Of a stretch of DNA of 64,000 bases, positions 1 to 50,637 are shown in pieces. The stretch lies in contig BJOX01000136.1 in the NCBI GenBank assembly GCA_009731375.1, positions 759,198 to 823,197 of the forward strand, written 5' to 3'. The notes below the pieces were generated by a model. That model made no database searches. It was not told the DNA's origin and saw only the letters and a program-made list of their open reading frames with translations. The translations under genes were made by a program, and so were the position numbers. Positions within the stretch are counted from its first letter, which is position 1, and each line of letters starts with the position of its first letter. The DNA is from Paulinella micropora. Lineage: Eukaryota > Cercozoa > Imbricatea > Euglyphida.

Positions 1-3
1 AGA

Positions 4-62
<59 letters not shown>

Positions 63-207
63 GCTGTACCACGTGGAGGGTCATTGGCTTCATATTTCTG
101 TAGAGCAGAAAGAGGTGCGCGTGCAGGTCGCAAGCTAAAATACGTACCAAATACATACCATACCATACCATACCATACCCGACCCGACCCGACCCGACCC
201 GACCAGA

Positions 208-238
<31 letters not shown>

Positions 239-476
239 GACCAGATCAGACCAGACCAGACCAGACCAGACCAGACCAGACAAGACAAGACAAGACAAGA
301 CAAGACAAGACAAGACAAGACAAGACAAGACAAGACAAGACAAGACAAGACGAGACGAGACGAGACGAGACAAGACAAGACAAAAGACAAGACAAGACAA
401 GACAAGACAAGACAAGACAAGACAAGACAAGACAAGACAAGACAAGACATACAAAGACGAAGAGGCGCTCACAGTC
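1..476. repeat. (GA)n then (GACCA/GACAA)n arrays
   Basis: 1-60 is (AG)n. 161-455 is pentameric: CATAC, then GACCC, GACCA and GACAA, each variant forming its own block. No gene seen. Confidence 0.9.
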
Positions 477-498
477 CTGACCTAGTCCCGAGTTGCGG
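476..498 (-). repeat. Partial donor-edge copy of exon 48
   Basis: The last bases of exon 48 with its CTAG|GT junction recur here between (GACAA)n repeats and the true exon. Confidence 0.5.
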
Positions 499-563
499 AC
501 ATAACATGACATACAAGACAGAAATACAGACCAGAGCAAGGCTCACACTCACACAAACCCTAC

Positions 564-39903
<39,340 letters not shown>

Positions 39904-40029
39904 CTGGGGAAGCACACAAGCAGGTCTGCTTGAAACGGAAATTTGGTTGTGCGTGTGTCAAGTAGTGGAAATGAAAGAGCAAACAAGAACAACGAACAAG
40001 CTGGGTAAATTTCTGGGTAGGCAATTTCA

Positions 40030-40860
40030 TCGTCGAAACAAAGACAAGAAATTTAGTAGAACAGGCTAAGCACTATTTTACAGGACATCATGATACACTC
40101 AGTTCAAACGGAAAGCATGTACCAAGGTCTTTCTGCAGAGAAGAGTATTCATCTCCGAAGTTGCCCGGCAGAACGGTCTCTTGACTGCCGGTTTTCGACA
40201 TTGCTGCAGGACGAGGCTGTTGAGACGCTCCAGCAAGCGCCTGGCTTCAGAATCCTCCTGGAGTATGCAGTCTGTTCAAAACAAGGACAAATAAAAGCAC
40301 ATGTCGCCGGAATAAAAGGGATCTGAGAACTGCTGACAGGGTCAGAGTTCTGGTTTGACGTCACACTCGAATATGGAAACATAGGCATGCCGCATAAACA
40401 CTGGAAAAGGTGTCCAAAGCGATGCTGAACTGAAAGCTGTCTCTGCACAACCACTGCAAGACAAAACCAGCAAACAGGGCCATAAGAGGACATTTCTACA
40501 CTAAGCACAGCAAAAGCAGAAGATGGCCGGTCTGCAAAATTGGAACAAAGTCTGTAAGGCTCCTGTTTGCTCGTCCCCTTAGGTGCACAAGCCGCTGGGA
40601 GGCAGTACTGGAGTGGTTCATCCATCCAATGCAAAGATTTAGGACCATGTGGACCGGAAATAAATGCCAGCGACGTTCGGCGTGGGCCGTCCTTGCCGTT
40701 AACTCCCGTTTGACGCGGGCCGTCCTTGCCGTTAACTCCCTGTGTCTGAAACGTACAGTAGAAGATGCTGTTGGCTGTCCTTCACCCTGGAAAAAACGTG
40801 AGCCGTGCACGCGCACGAGCTAGCTTGCAGGAGACGTACATGGATTGCCCTCAGGTTTCC
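40030..40860. other. Unassigned unique stretch
   Basis: Balanced composition, no microsatellite. Short open frames occur on both strands, none convincing. Contains a tandem 30-bp duplication (GGGCCGTCCTTGCCGTTAAC core) at about 40,683-40,740. It could hold the 5' exon or promoter of the minus-strand gene. Confidence 0.4.
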
Positions 40861-40864
40861 TTCG

Positions 40865-40868
40865 GTTC

Positions 40869-40913
<45 letters not shown>

Positions 40914-41788
40914 TTTCTTTCTTTCTTTCTTTCTTTTTTCTTTCTTTCTTTCTTTCTTTCTTTCGTTTCGTTCTGTTCTGTTCTGTTCTTTTCTTTTCTT
41001 TTCTTTCTTTCTTTCTCTTTTTTCTTTAAACCATTTAACAATGATTAACTTGTACAAATGAGACAGTCAATACGTTTTTTGTCGGAAAATTAGAGCTCCA
41101 TTCATCGGGAAATATATATATGTATATATATGTATACATATACATATATATATATATATTATATATATGTATATAAAGAGAGAAAATAATGAAAATAGAA
41201 CAGAAAGAAAGGAGAGAAAAGAGAAGAAGCATACATGCAGAGAGAGCATACATAAAGCAGGAGCGAACAAAGAACCAGTGCAAACATAATACATATGTAC
41301 AACCGGAGAAACAAACAAGTGAAGCAACTATAGTAACAAACAAGACACACAAGAGGAACAAAGGGTGGTTGACTGAGAAAAAATTGTAAAGGGGTGTTAA
41401 GATCTTTGCAAGAGCTAAGTTCAAAGTATTAAAAGGAAGCATCAATACAAAAACATGTGTGGCAATAAATGTATACAAAAAAGTTATACGGTCAAAAGAT
41501 ATGAATATAAGAACAGGCGAAAAGAGAACAGTCACTTAAACAGTGAAGGCAAAACAATAAATATGAGCGAGTAAGTATGGACAGGCAAAGATTGAAATTA
41601 TGATATTCATTTCTTTCTTTCTTTCTTTCTTTCTTTCTTTCCTTCTTTCCTTCTTTCTTTCTTTCTTTCTTTCTTTTCTTTTCTTTTCTTTTCTTCTTGC
41701 TTTCTTTCTTTCTTTTTCTTTCTTTTTTGCTTTCTCTGTTTCTTTTCTTTCCTTCTTCCTTTCTGTCTCTTTTTTTCCCCTTGTTTCT

Positions 41789-41819
<31 letters not shown>

Positions 41820-41856
41820 ACTCTCTCTCTCGCTCTCTCGCTCTCTCTCTCTCTCC

Positions 41857-41893
<37 letters not shown>

Positions 41894-41983
41894 CTCAATC
41901 TGCGCGCCAAGTATGACACAAAATCAGTCGGTCTGTTTGCATAGATGCACGAGTTCACATCCCGCCCAAGGCCCGCGCTCCTC

Positions 41984-42056
<73 letters not shown>

Positions 42057-42136
42057 ATGTGTGTGTGTGTGTCTATAATATATGTATATATATGTATATA
42101 TCTTTCTTTCTTCCCCCCCCCCCCCCCTTTTTTTTT
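40865..42136. repeat. (CTTT)n, AT-rich unique DNA, (CT)n and (TA)n
   Basis: CTTT arrays at 40,865-41,025 and 41,600-41,760; 41,030-41,600 is AT-rich with no gene seen. 41,895-41,990 is unique and might carry a 5' part of the ENDOV transcript. N gap 42,137-42,868 follows. Confidence 0.6.
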
Positions 42137-42927
42137 NNNNNNNNNNNNNNNNNNNNNNNNNNNNNNNNNNNNNNNNNNNNNNNNNNNNNNNNNNNNNNNN
42201 NNNNNNNNNNNNNNNNNNNNNNNNNNNNNNNNNNNNNNNNNNNNNNNNNNNNNNNNNNNNNNNNNNNNNNNNNNNNNNNNNNNNNNNNNNNNNNNNNNNN
42301 NNNNNNNNNNNNNNNNNNNNNNNNNNNNNNNNNNNNNNNNNNNNNNNNNNNNNNNNNNNNNNNNNNNNNNNNNNNNNNNNNNNNNNNNNNNNNNNNNNNN
42401 NNNNNNNNNNNNNNNNNNNNNNNNNNNNNNNNNNNNNNNNNNNNNNNNNNNNNNNNNNNNNNNNNNNNNNNNNNNNNNNNNNNNNNNNNNNNNNNNNNNN
42501 NNNNNNNNNNNNNNNNNNNNNNNNNNNNNNNNNNNNNNNNNNNNNNNNNNNNNNNNNNNNNNNNNNNNNNNNNNNNNNNNNNNNNNNNNNNNNNNNNNNN
42601 NNNNNNNNNNNNNNNNNNNNNNNNNNNNNNNNNNNNNNNNNNNNNNNNNNNNNNNNNNNNNNNNNNNNNNNNNNNNNNNNNNNNNNNNNNNNNNNNNNNN
42701 NNNNNNNNNNNNNNNNNNNNNNNNNNNNNNNNNNNNNNNNNNNNNNNNNNNNNNNNNNNNNNNNNNNNNNNNNNNNNNNNNNNNNNNNNNNNNNNNNNNN
42801 NNNNNNNNNNNNNNNNNNNNNNNNNNNNNNNNNNNNNNNNNNNNNNNNNNNNNNNNNNNNNNNNNNNNCCCCCCCCCCCCCCCTTTGAGTGTTTGTACGC
42901 GTTGCACCGTCCCTTTCTCCTGTCCAG

Positions 42928-43399
42928 GCGCAGGCAGGTGCTGCCGGCCCGCTGCTGGAAAAATGGCAACGGCTGCAGTCCCAACTAACAAAACATTTAG
43001 AACAAACCGACCGCCTCAGCCCCGCACTAGCTGCCCTGGCCTCAACGTCTGATTTGCTCTTTCTCCTTCCACATTTCCACATACACACATATAGACTTGC
43101 AGGCACAAGCACAAATACACACACACACACACATTCACAGCTTCACACTTCGCGCAGTCAACACATTCAGTCACACTCACGTATGTATACTTGCAGATAT
43201 AATAAAATCTAACTTCACACACCCATATCTCTTGTTGCTGTCTTGCTGTAGCGACCTTGCCTGCCACCAGCACCAGTCCATTCTGGTCGGCGGCGTGGAC
43301 CTCAGTTTCCTGGGCCCGGAACTGGCCGGCACGCGCCAGGTATGCATGTGTGTGTGTGTGTGTGTGCGTGTCTGTGTCTGTGTCTGTGTGTGTGTGTGC

Positions 43400-43435
<36 letters not shown>

Positions 43436-43623
43436 ATGTATGTATGTATGTATGTATATGTACAAAAGTATGTATGGTATGTATGACAATGTATGTATCT
43501 ACGTGTGTGTGTATGTATGTATGTATGTATGTATGTGTGTGTATGTATATATGCCAGCTGGCCTGTGGCGCGCTCGTGGTCTTGCAAGTGCCGCTCGCGC
43601 TTGTCCAACAGCAACAACAACAA

Positions 43624-43655
<32 letters not shown>

Positions 43656-44616
43656 ACAACAGCAGCAGCAGCAACAACAACAACAACAACAACAACAATA
43701 TACAGCGCGAAGTGGCCTGAGCTCAGCTTCTTGTTCTTCTTCTTCTTCTTCTTCTTCTTCTTCTTCTTCTTCTTCTTCTTCGTCTTCCTCCTCCTCCTCC
43801 TCCTCCCCCTCCTCCTCCTCCTCCTCCTCCCTGTCTGCTCCAGCACACGCCAAAAAGAGAAAAAAGGTGGATAGGCACTCAGCGCAAAGTCAGCTGCAGC
43901 AGCGCTTTTCCCTAGTCTACCAGGACATGTGTCTATGGGAGCTCAACCAGCCTTACATGCCAGGCTACCTCGCTTTCCGTGAGGCTGGGCCGTTGCAGGC
44001 TATGATTAACAAGCTACAAGCACAGCGTGCAGACCTTGTGCCCGATGTGCTGTTGGTGGATGGCAATGGCGTGCTGCACCAACGCGGACTGGGGCTGGCC
44101 TCGCATTTGGGTATCTTAGTGGACTTGCCAACGATCGGGGTGGGCAAGACACTGCTGGCGGTGGATGGGCTCGCCAGAGAAGTCGTGGAAGAAAAGTGCG
44201 CACAAGAGCTGCAGCAACCCGGGGATACATACCCTCTAGTCGGCGCCAAAAGGGGGTTGTTGGGATGTGCTGTTCTGACCGGCACGTCTCGTAAGCCAGT
44301 TTTTGTTTCGGTTGGCCATCGCATTTCTTTAGACACCGCCGTGAAGGTAGTTTTAGCGGTCAGTCCCAAGTATCGTATTCCCGAGCCCATCCGAGCAGCC
44401 GACCTCCTGTCTCGCGACTTCATCCGCCAGCTCAGTCTTTCGCCCCACAACGCAACAACAACAACAACAACAACAACAAGCACCAGCACCAGCTCAGCCT
44501 GCTCCAGCGGGTCGTCCCCTGTTGTTCCTGCTTCAGCGGCCGCTCTGCTTGCGGCGTGCGTGCACGCGCCAACTTGTGCATACCGCGCCGAGCTAGGCTG
44601 CCAGGACTTAGTATAA
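42928..44616 (+). CDS. ENDOV: Endonuclease V, 3 exons, 5' end missing
   Basis: Endonuclease V cleaves near deaminated bases (inosine in DNA or RNA). The exons are 42,928-43,046, 43,252-43,339 and 43,558-44,616; phases 0-2, 1-0 and 0 join correctly. The first donor, AAC|GTCTGA, is weak. Family motifs in order: SILVGGVDLSFLGPEL (first catalytic Asp), GALVVLQVPLALV, LWELNQPYMPGYLAFREAG (the PYxPGxLAFRE wedge with catalytic Glu), DVLLVDGNGVLHQRGLGLAS (Asp), LPTIGVGKTLL and SVGHRISLDTAVKVV (His). Between strand 2 and the wedge motif sit about 30 Gln codons and about 35 Ser codons, then AKKRKKVDR, a plausible nuclear localisation signal. A Thr/Ser run follows the core. The first exon(s) are probably lost in the N gap at 42,137-42,868. 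Confidence 0.9.
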
Positions 44617-44929
44617 CTGACGTCAAAGTAATAATAATGATACTAGTACACTGTCATGGTAACAGTACTTATTACTATTAGTATGGTTTGTGGACGCTTA
44701 ACATGTTCAAATCTGACGCTAAATTAGAACTTCAACGTCCCCAGTACCACACTAGCATATATATGGCGTAATGTACAAATTATACATTGATAATGTGGTA
44801 TGTGACATATCTTGCAATTACACACGGATAATATGATAATATACATAGTGTGCGGCTATAGAAAGATAGGATGAGCAAAATGCCTATTCGAATGAAGTAA
44901 TCTTTCAAGAACAAAGAATACGTATCGTA

Positions 44930-44990
<61 letters not shown>

Positions 44991-45475
44991 TTCTTNNNNN
45001 NNNNNCTCTGGGTGATACTTCGTCGTAGAGGTAAATTGCCTAATAAGACTTGAATGGAAATAATACAGACTGGCACATCCTTAATTGATAATAGGGTGAA
45101 AGAGGGAAGGACCCGAGAAGAGAAGGATAGTATAATGACTGAATGACTCTCGAAAGGAAAAAAAAAACAAAAAAAACAATCCATCTTTGACCTCATCGTT
45201 CGTCAAGCATATTCTAAGACCGTGCTGAAGAAGCCACGCGATGAAAGCTTAGGACACAACGCTTTCAAGCGACATGCCTGGCACATCTTCGTAATCTTAA
45301 AATAAAAATGAAGGAAAACGAGTGTTTCAAGGTTGTTGTATTGCCACGTCAGTGTCATCGGCATTATGTGAGATTGGAGCGCACCATGCAATCCCAAGGG
45401 CCACGGCTTCGATGTTCGATGATTGGCCAACGTAACAAGCGCCGTGGCTTTGGCGCGCATGGTGCGTTCTTTATC
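44617..45475. other. Intergenic region 3' of ENDOV
   Basis: AT-rich after the ENDOV stop, a CT run, an N gap at 44,996-45,005, then unique DNA without a supported gene. Confidence 0.6.
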
Positions 45476-45562
45476 GGGCACCACCACGAAATGTGGTCAG
45501 GATACCGATAAAATATCATATGCGACGCGCCAAATCTGACGTGTTTTGCGGGCTCGCCGGCG
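45476..45562. repeat. Family C palindromic repeat, copy beside the viral junction
   Basis: Carries GGTCAGGATACCGATAAAAT and TGTTTTGCGGGCTCGCCGGC as in the other host copies. It is the last clearly host-type sequence before the AT-rich element. Confidence 0.75.
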
Positions 45563-45614
45563 GGAGGAAGCAAGCAAGAAAAAGAAAAATCTAGAAAGAA
45601 AGAAAGAAAGAAAG

Positions 45615-45884
45615 TATTGCTGTTGACATTCAAGACAACAACAAAAATTAGTTTTTCATTTTTGTGTTAGATTTTCATTTTTGTGACAGTTTTTCATTTT
45701 TGTGACAAAAATTCAAATTTAACGGTAACATTTCGCGAAAATTTACGATATTTTGCGGACGAATATAGCAGTTAATTTGAAAAATTCAAATTTTCACCCA
45801 AAATCAAAATTCCAACCAAAACTGAAATTCCAACCAAAACAGAAAAATCAATTTTTTTTGTTGTCTTGAATGTCAACAGCAATA
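45615..45884. repeat. 270-bp inverted-repeat element at the left viral edge
   Basis: The first 35 bp (TATTGCTGTTGACATTCAAG...) return as reverse complement at the end (...CTTGAATGTCAACAGCAATA) with one mismatch. The inside has three TTTTTCATTTTTGTG-like units and two AATTCCAACCAAAAC units. It is either a MITE or the folded terminus of the viral element. Confidence 0.85.
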
Positions 45885-45890
45885 GTTGAT

Positions 45891-45939
45891 AACCTAGAAG
45901 GTGTCGCGAATTTTATCAAATTCTCGACACTTCCAGGTT
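45891..45939. repeat. 49-bp imperfect palindrome
   Basis: AACCTAGAAGGTGTCG and CGACACTTCCAGGTT are near-perfect mirror arms around GAATTTTATCAAATTC. This resembles a recombinase or resolvase core site; no enzyme is assigned. Confidence 0.75.
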
Positions 45940-46071
45940 GTTGCAGCCCCTCCTATTGATAAATACAAAGAAACAAAAACAGACAAGTAGCCTTCTACAG
46001 CACACTACGAGAAAAACGTATGTCATATTTTTATTTATTATCTAAAAGAAATAAAACTGACATAATATAGA

Positions 46072-46418
46072 ATGAGTGAGAGAACAATCAGAAAAGTTTC
46101 AAAAGGTGGAGTATGTATTAAAACTAAACATTCGACAATCTTGGGGGTATCCCTTTTTCCGAAATTTTCCATGAAGTATNNNNNNNNNNTATAGGAAAAA
46201 AGAAAACAAAGGAAGAAATAGAAAAGCAAGCGAGGGAATTTTACGAAAAGGAAGTATTATCAAAATACGAAGAAGATAATAAAAATACAGATTACAAACA
46301 ATTAGCGAAGCAAAAGAAGACAGAATGGAGAAAGCAAAAGATTAAAGAAAAATATACTTGTGTCTGTGGAAAGACGATAGGAATATACAGCAAATACACA
46401 CATGAAAAAAGTCAATGA
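46072..46418 (+). CDS. Small zinc-finger-like ORF, gap inside
   Basis: The gap at 46,180-46,189 interrupts it. The right part (46,191-46,418, 75 codons) is charged and helical (EEIEKQAREFYEKEVLSKYE) and ends YTCVCGKTIGIYSKYTHEKS, a C-x-C...H finger common in small proteins of large algal viruses. An ATG at 46,072 opens a frame reaching the gap and may be its start. No function assigned. Confidence 0.5.
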
Positions 46419-46527
46419 CACAGATTTTTTCGCTGAGAAAGAAGAGGTTATGATAGGAGGTCATAAAGTAATTCGTATAGCATATAGAAACGACGACATA
46501 GAAAGATGTTTTAAAAATAAAATGTAA
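46402..46527 (+). CDS. 41-aa ORF overlapping the zinc-finger ORF
   Basis: Starts MKKVNDTDFFAEKEEVMIGG and ends ERCFKNKM. It overlaps the previous frame by 17 bases. It may be the frameshifted tail of the same gene rather than a gene of its own. Confidence 0.4.
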   Translation: MKKVNDTDFFAEKEEVMIGGHKVIRIAYRNDDIERCFKNKM

Positions 46528-46567
46528 AACCATTTTAAAAAAATAAATATTATTACTTATATATAAT
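46528..46567 (+). promoter_or_regulatory. AT-rich upstream box, repeated before the next two ORFs
   Basis: TTTTAAAAAAATAAATATTA + TTACTTATATATAAT stands directly before the ATG at 46,568. A near copy occupies 46,848-46,887 before the ATG at 46,888. Position and repetition suggest a viral promoter. Confidence 0.4.
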
Positions 46568-46847
46568 ATGACTTCTATAATGATACAAGCGGACAAGGAA
46601 ATGAAAGAACTATACAACTTACATTTTCCAGAAGCATTGGCGGACGATAGAAGGATTAAGAAAATTTACAAAAAGAGAAGTGCTTCAACGATATAGTAAG
46701 GCTTTTAAGTTTTGGATAGAACAAAAGAACAAAATATTAGAAGAACCTTCAACTACACTGAATATACATAAATGGCAAATTTGTGAAGAAGCAATCACAC
46801 AACTTAAATTACTGGCTATGATAGTATTGAATAAAAATAAAATGTAA
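46568..46847 (+). pseudogene. Small viral ORF with one frameshift
   Basis: Frame 1 gives MTSIMIQADKEMKELYNLHF...LADDRR, then a stop. From about 46,655 another frame gives LRKFTKREVLQRYSKAFKFW and continues to a natural stop at 46,847. The two halves read as one helical protein of about 90 residues. Function unknown. Confidence 0.55.
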
Positions 46848-46887
46848 AACTATTTAAAAAAATAAATATTATACTTATAATATAGAT

Positions 46888-47046
46888 ATGGGAAGACACA
46901 AGAAATATCTCACACCAGAGGACAAACGAAAAGCTAACAATGAAAAAGCAACTGCTTATTATTACAAGCACCGCGAAGAAGTAAATATGAGAAGAAAGGA
47001 AAAACTGAAAAACGAAACAGGAAACTTAAAGAGTATGAAGAAATGA
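46888..47046 (+). CDS. 52-aa basic ORF
   Basis: MGRHKKYLTPEDKRKANNEK then ATAYYYKHREEVNMRRKEK, highly basic. A +1 frame over the last 40 bases (KLKEYEEMKAREKS) looks more natural, so a frameshift near 47,005 is likely. Possibly a DNA-binding peptide. Confidence 0.5.
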   Translation: MGRHKKYLTPEDKRKANNEKATAYYYKHREEVNMRRKEKLKNETGNLKSMKK

Positions 47047-47206
47047 AAGCAAGAGAGAAATCCTAAAGGTTGAAAATACTTTTTTCCGCGAATGTAAAAT
47101 AATTTCTATTTAAAGGTAAGATTTTATATATATATATATATAATATCGGTAAAACAATTTAATTTATTTTATTATTTTTATATACACACTAATATAAAAG
47201 TAAAAT

Positions 47207-50154
47207 ATGCCACCACCTTTACCGCCCAGACCAACGAAGGAAAATGTAGAACTAGCGAAGGTAAGGGCGAACTTAAGGGAAACTAAGACACAGGAGGCGA
47301 AGAAGCGAGAGGTAAAACTTGTTGAACTAAGACCAATAAGAAATAGATGTATAAATGGCTTTACATACCCTTTCAAAAATCTTGCTACAAACTTTTATGA
47401 TATGGATGCGATTGAACTAACAATCATGAGAGCAGTCAGGGATGTTAGAACTAGAGGTATGACAAACGAAGCAAGTATTCATGTTAAGTTTGCTTATATA
47501 ACAGATGTTGATGATAGTAAGTTTTATAAACGGAAAACTTTCAATGCAGTTAAGTTAAAAGACATTGATGAACTGTTTCGTGATATATATTTATATAACG
47601 AACAAAATCTTGAATCCAGTGCTCGCGGATATGAACGAATTATTCAATACATAAATATTCAAATTATCCAAGAAGACGGAGGAGGTTGTAATTCTTCAGG
47701 TAAGGACTTGAAAAATAAAACAGACGAAGGAATTCATATTAATCCAAGGAGTAAGGATAATAATTGTTTCTTCTATGTTGTTAAGGATATATTAAATCTA
47801 CCTTTGAAAGGAAAATCAAAACTTAATAAAAAAAAGTTTGTAATGATATTAGGCAAGAATTCAAACTTGAGCTTAATACTCCGATACCTTTATCAGTCGG
47901 CTTTGAAATCTTAAAAAATATTGTATTGAAGGTAAGTATTTTGAATTAACTGATGCAACAAGCAAACAGACATTCAAAAACTTTGAAGACCCTTTAATAA
48001 CCGCGGATGTGCTTTGTTATCTACTCAAAGGACATTATATAAGTTTCATAAAAAGAAACAAAAATAAGTGTCCAGATTGTTAAAGAGTATTAATAATCAT
48101 AAATGTAATAATAAAAGAATTTTTTATGTAAGAGCGAAACTCAGAAAGAAAGAAAATCAAGTGAGGTCTTTATTAACTACTTTTGAAGAGGCTAAGTATA
48201 ATAATCAAGATGAGGTATTTCATTATGACTTAGAGACTTTTACAAATGAATACGAATTACACACACCATACATAGCTGGTTATACTATTTAGGATATCGG
48301 CTTTAAATATGTAGCAGGCGATGAATGTATTCCTAAATTACTTGATATAATTTTTGAATATGCGGATGATTTATCAAAAAGGAAACCAAAAGCGAAATTA
48401 TATGTCAATGCTTTTAACGGGAGTAAGTTTGACCACTACTACTTACAAAAAGAATTTATCAAAAGAAGAATAAAAAATGCGACCCCCCCTTATGAATAAT
48501 GGTGCTATTACTTCATTAGAATATAAAAATATATAATTCTGGGATTTATGTAAGCACACTGAGGGAAGTCTAAAAAAGAACCTTGAAACACTGGGATGTA
48601 ATGTGTTAAAAGGAGACTTTGACCACGACTATGCGAAACGATGGGAAGAGATGGACGACAAAACAAAAAACGAATGTTTAACATACTTAGAAAAAGATGT
48701 TATGGGACTCTTGAAAGGAACTACACGACACACTAAACAATCAAGTATATAAAGAACATAAAACTAACTTAATTGCTTATATATCTACTTCGTCTCTTAC
48801 TTGGAATTTATGGAAAAAGAAGATAGATGGTAAATATATTATTCAACTACCAAATTTAAAACAAGAAAAAGATTTTAGAAGGGCTGTATATGGTGCTAGA
48901 ACTTATCCAAGCAAAAGACGATTTATTTCAGAGCAATATCAAAAATACGTAAATGGTGAAATTGGGTTTGATGAGATTGTAGATTATTTTCTTGATGCGG
49001 ATGTAGTCTCACTTTATCCAACTGCCATGCTTGAATTATTTATGACTGGAGAAATAAAGGAATGTGAAGGAGAAATGAAAGGGAAGCTCGGAATATATAA
49101 TGTTGATTATGTATCTCCAAAAAATATATTACATCCGCGGGTTCCTTATAGAGACAGTAAGGGGTGTTTAAAATGGGAGGTAAGAGATATGAAAGACCAA
49201 TGGCTTACTTCTGTAGATATTGAAGATATGATTGAACTTGGCTACCAAGTCAAAATCAATCGGGGTTATTATACAGAAGAAGCCGAACCAGTATTCAAAG
49301 ATTACATATTAGAGTTATTTAAGAAAAAACAAAATTCAAAGAAAGGCACACCGCAGAATTTATTAGCAAAGTTATTTATGAATGCTTTATATGGAAAGAC
49401 AATTCAAAGACCAATTAATTCTGTAAGTAAATACATAACAAAAAATCACGAGTATATTTGAAATTCTGGGCTAAACACGTAATAACTGATATTGAAAAGT
49501 TTGAAGAGGCTAATGGCGAATTATGGTTAATCAGTGGTATTCCCAGAGATGAGCAAGAAAAAGAAGAAAAAATTACAAAACCAACTCATTACGGAGCATT
49601 TATCCTAGCATACAGCAGACGAATTATGTATAAGTATATGACCAAAGCCAACCCAGACAACGACCCAGACCGAGACTATTATTATACAGACACAGACAGC
49701 ATTCAAAGCCACATAAGAAACATTGAACGGATAAAGAGATTTAGAGATAAAGCAATCGGCGGAATGGATGATGACCTTGGAACAGATTGTAAAATAATAA
49801 GGGGAATATGGGTAGCACCAAAATTATATATGTTGGAGTATGTAAAAAAAGATGAAGAAAAAGGTAAAACTCATTTCCACTTTAGAGGAAAAGGTTTGGA
49901 TTTGAAAAAATTAAATCCAACCGCTTATGAATTAATGGATAAGGGTGAAAGTTTAACTAATACCAGAGACTTTATAATGAAGAAAATACATACTAGCAGA
50001 AACAGCAAACAACAACACATTGAGCATTTTAGCATACAACACCAAAAGAATGTAGTAAAAGNNNNNNNNNNGTAAAACAAGATGGTGCGGTCGTGAGTTT
50101 ATCAACGAAAATGATAGTATTCCATACGGCTTCGCACCTACTCTTAAAATTTAA
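47207..50154 (+). pseudogene. Protein-primed DNA polymerase B (pPolB), multiply broken
   Basis: A family B polymerase that starts replication from a terminal protein, as in Polintons, PLVs and adenoviruses. The N-terminal part (47,207-47,835) has KDNNCFFYVV. Then a C-x2-C...H-x-C stretch near 48,070-48,110; ExoI FHYDLETF (about 48,228); ExoII NAFNGSKFDHYYL (about 48,405); ExoIII YLEKDV (about 48,685); palm motif A DADVVSLYPTAM (about 48,995); motif B NLLAKLFMNALYGKT (about 49,357); motif C YTDTDS (49,683-49,700); thumb HFHFRGKG; tail REFINEN to the stop at 50,154. Breaks: frameshifts near 47,835, 47,916, 48,079, 48,487 (C run), 48,722 and 49,460; in-frame TAG at 48,290 and TAA near 48,533; N gap 50,062-50,071. 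All catalytic residues remain visible in the fragments. Confidence 0.9.
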
Positions 50155-50220
50155 TATTAATAATAATCAAATAATTAATTAATTTTTTCTATTTTTTTAT
50201 AACTCATACTATATAGACCA

Positions 50221-50507
50221 ATGACCACCCTCACCAGACTATCTGAAAAATTTGGACGACTTTCAATTGAGAAGAATAAGGAATTCTTTTCAGTAAGAGA
50301 TGTCCAACAGATGATTGATGAAGAAATTAAGGCAATTGAAAAAAGTAGAGAAGGAAAGCCAACCGATGTTTTTCTGTTTGGCAAATACAAAGGAAAAAAA
50401 TTCAAAGTGTTGCAACTATTGATAAGCCATATCTTGAATGGGTAATGAAACAGCCGTGGTTTGATAAATTTACAGACATTAAAAGTGAAGTAAAAAAATA
50501 TTTATAA
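50221..50507 (+). pseudogene. GKYKGK-domain protein, copy 1, frameshifted
   Basis: Starts MTTLTRLSEKFGRLSIEKNK, contains VFLFGKYKGKK. After an A-run at about 50,394-50,400 the other frame continues SVATIDKPYLEWVMKQPWFD and KKYL, then stops. The GKYKG...D-x-P/K-YL-W layout resembles DUF3820-type small proteins (tentative). The stop abuts an intergenic module. Confidence 0.6.
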
Positions 50508-50508
50508 T

Positions 50509-50636
50509 GATATTTTATTCACCCGCTACGCGGTTTCATAAAACATCGTTTTTCTTTTAATTATTTTTTCTTAAAATTTTTCCGATGTTTTAGAATAAGA
50601 GAGAGTGCGTAGCACGAAGCGCAATTCTAAAATATC
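50509..50636. repeat. Dual-hairpin intergenic module 1
   Basis: Left arm GATATTTTATTCACCCGCTA...AAACATCG, a T-rich spacer, right arm CGATGTTTTAGAAT...ATTCTAAAATATC. The previous stop is one base away and the next ATG is at 50,638. Inner hairpins CCGC-TAC-GCGG and GTGC-GTA-GCAC. Confidence 0.85.
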
Positions 50637-50637
50637 A

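Noticed and set aside
40090-40823. Short open frames on both strands
   Set aside because: No recognisable domain, no splice context and no link to neighbours; left as unassigned.
45203-45633. Small ORFs between ENDOV and the viral edge
   Set aside because: They overlap the family C repeat and have no protein-like features.
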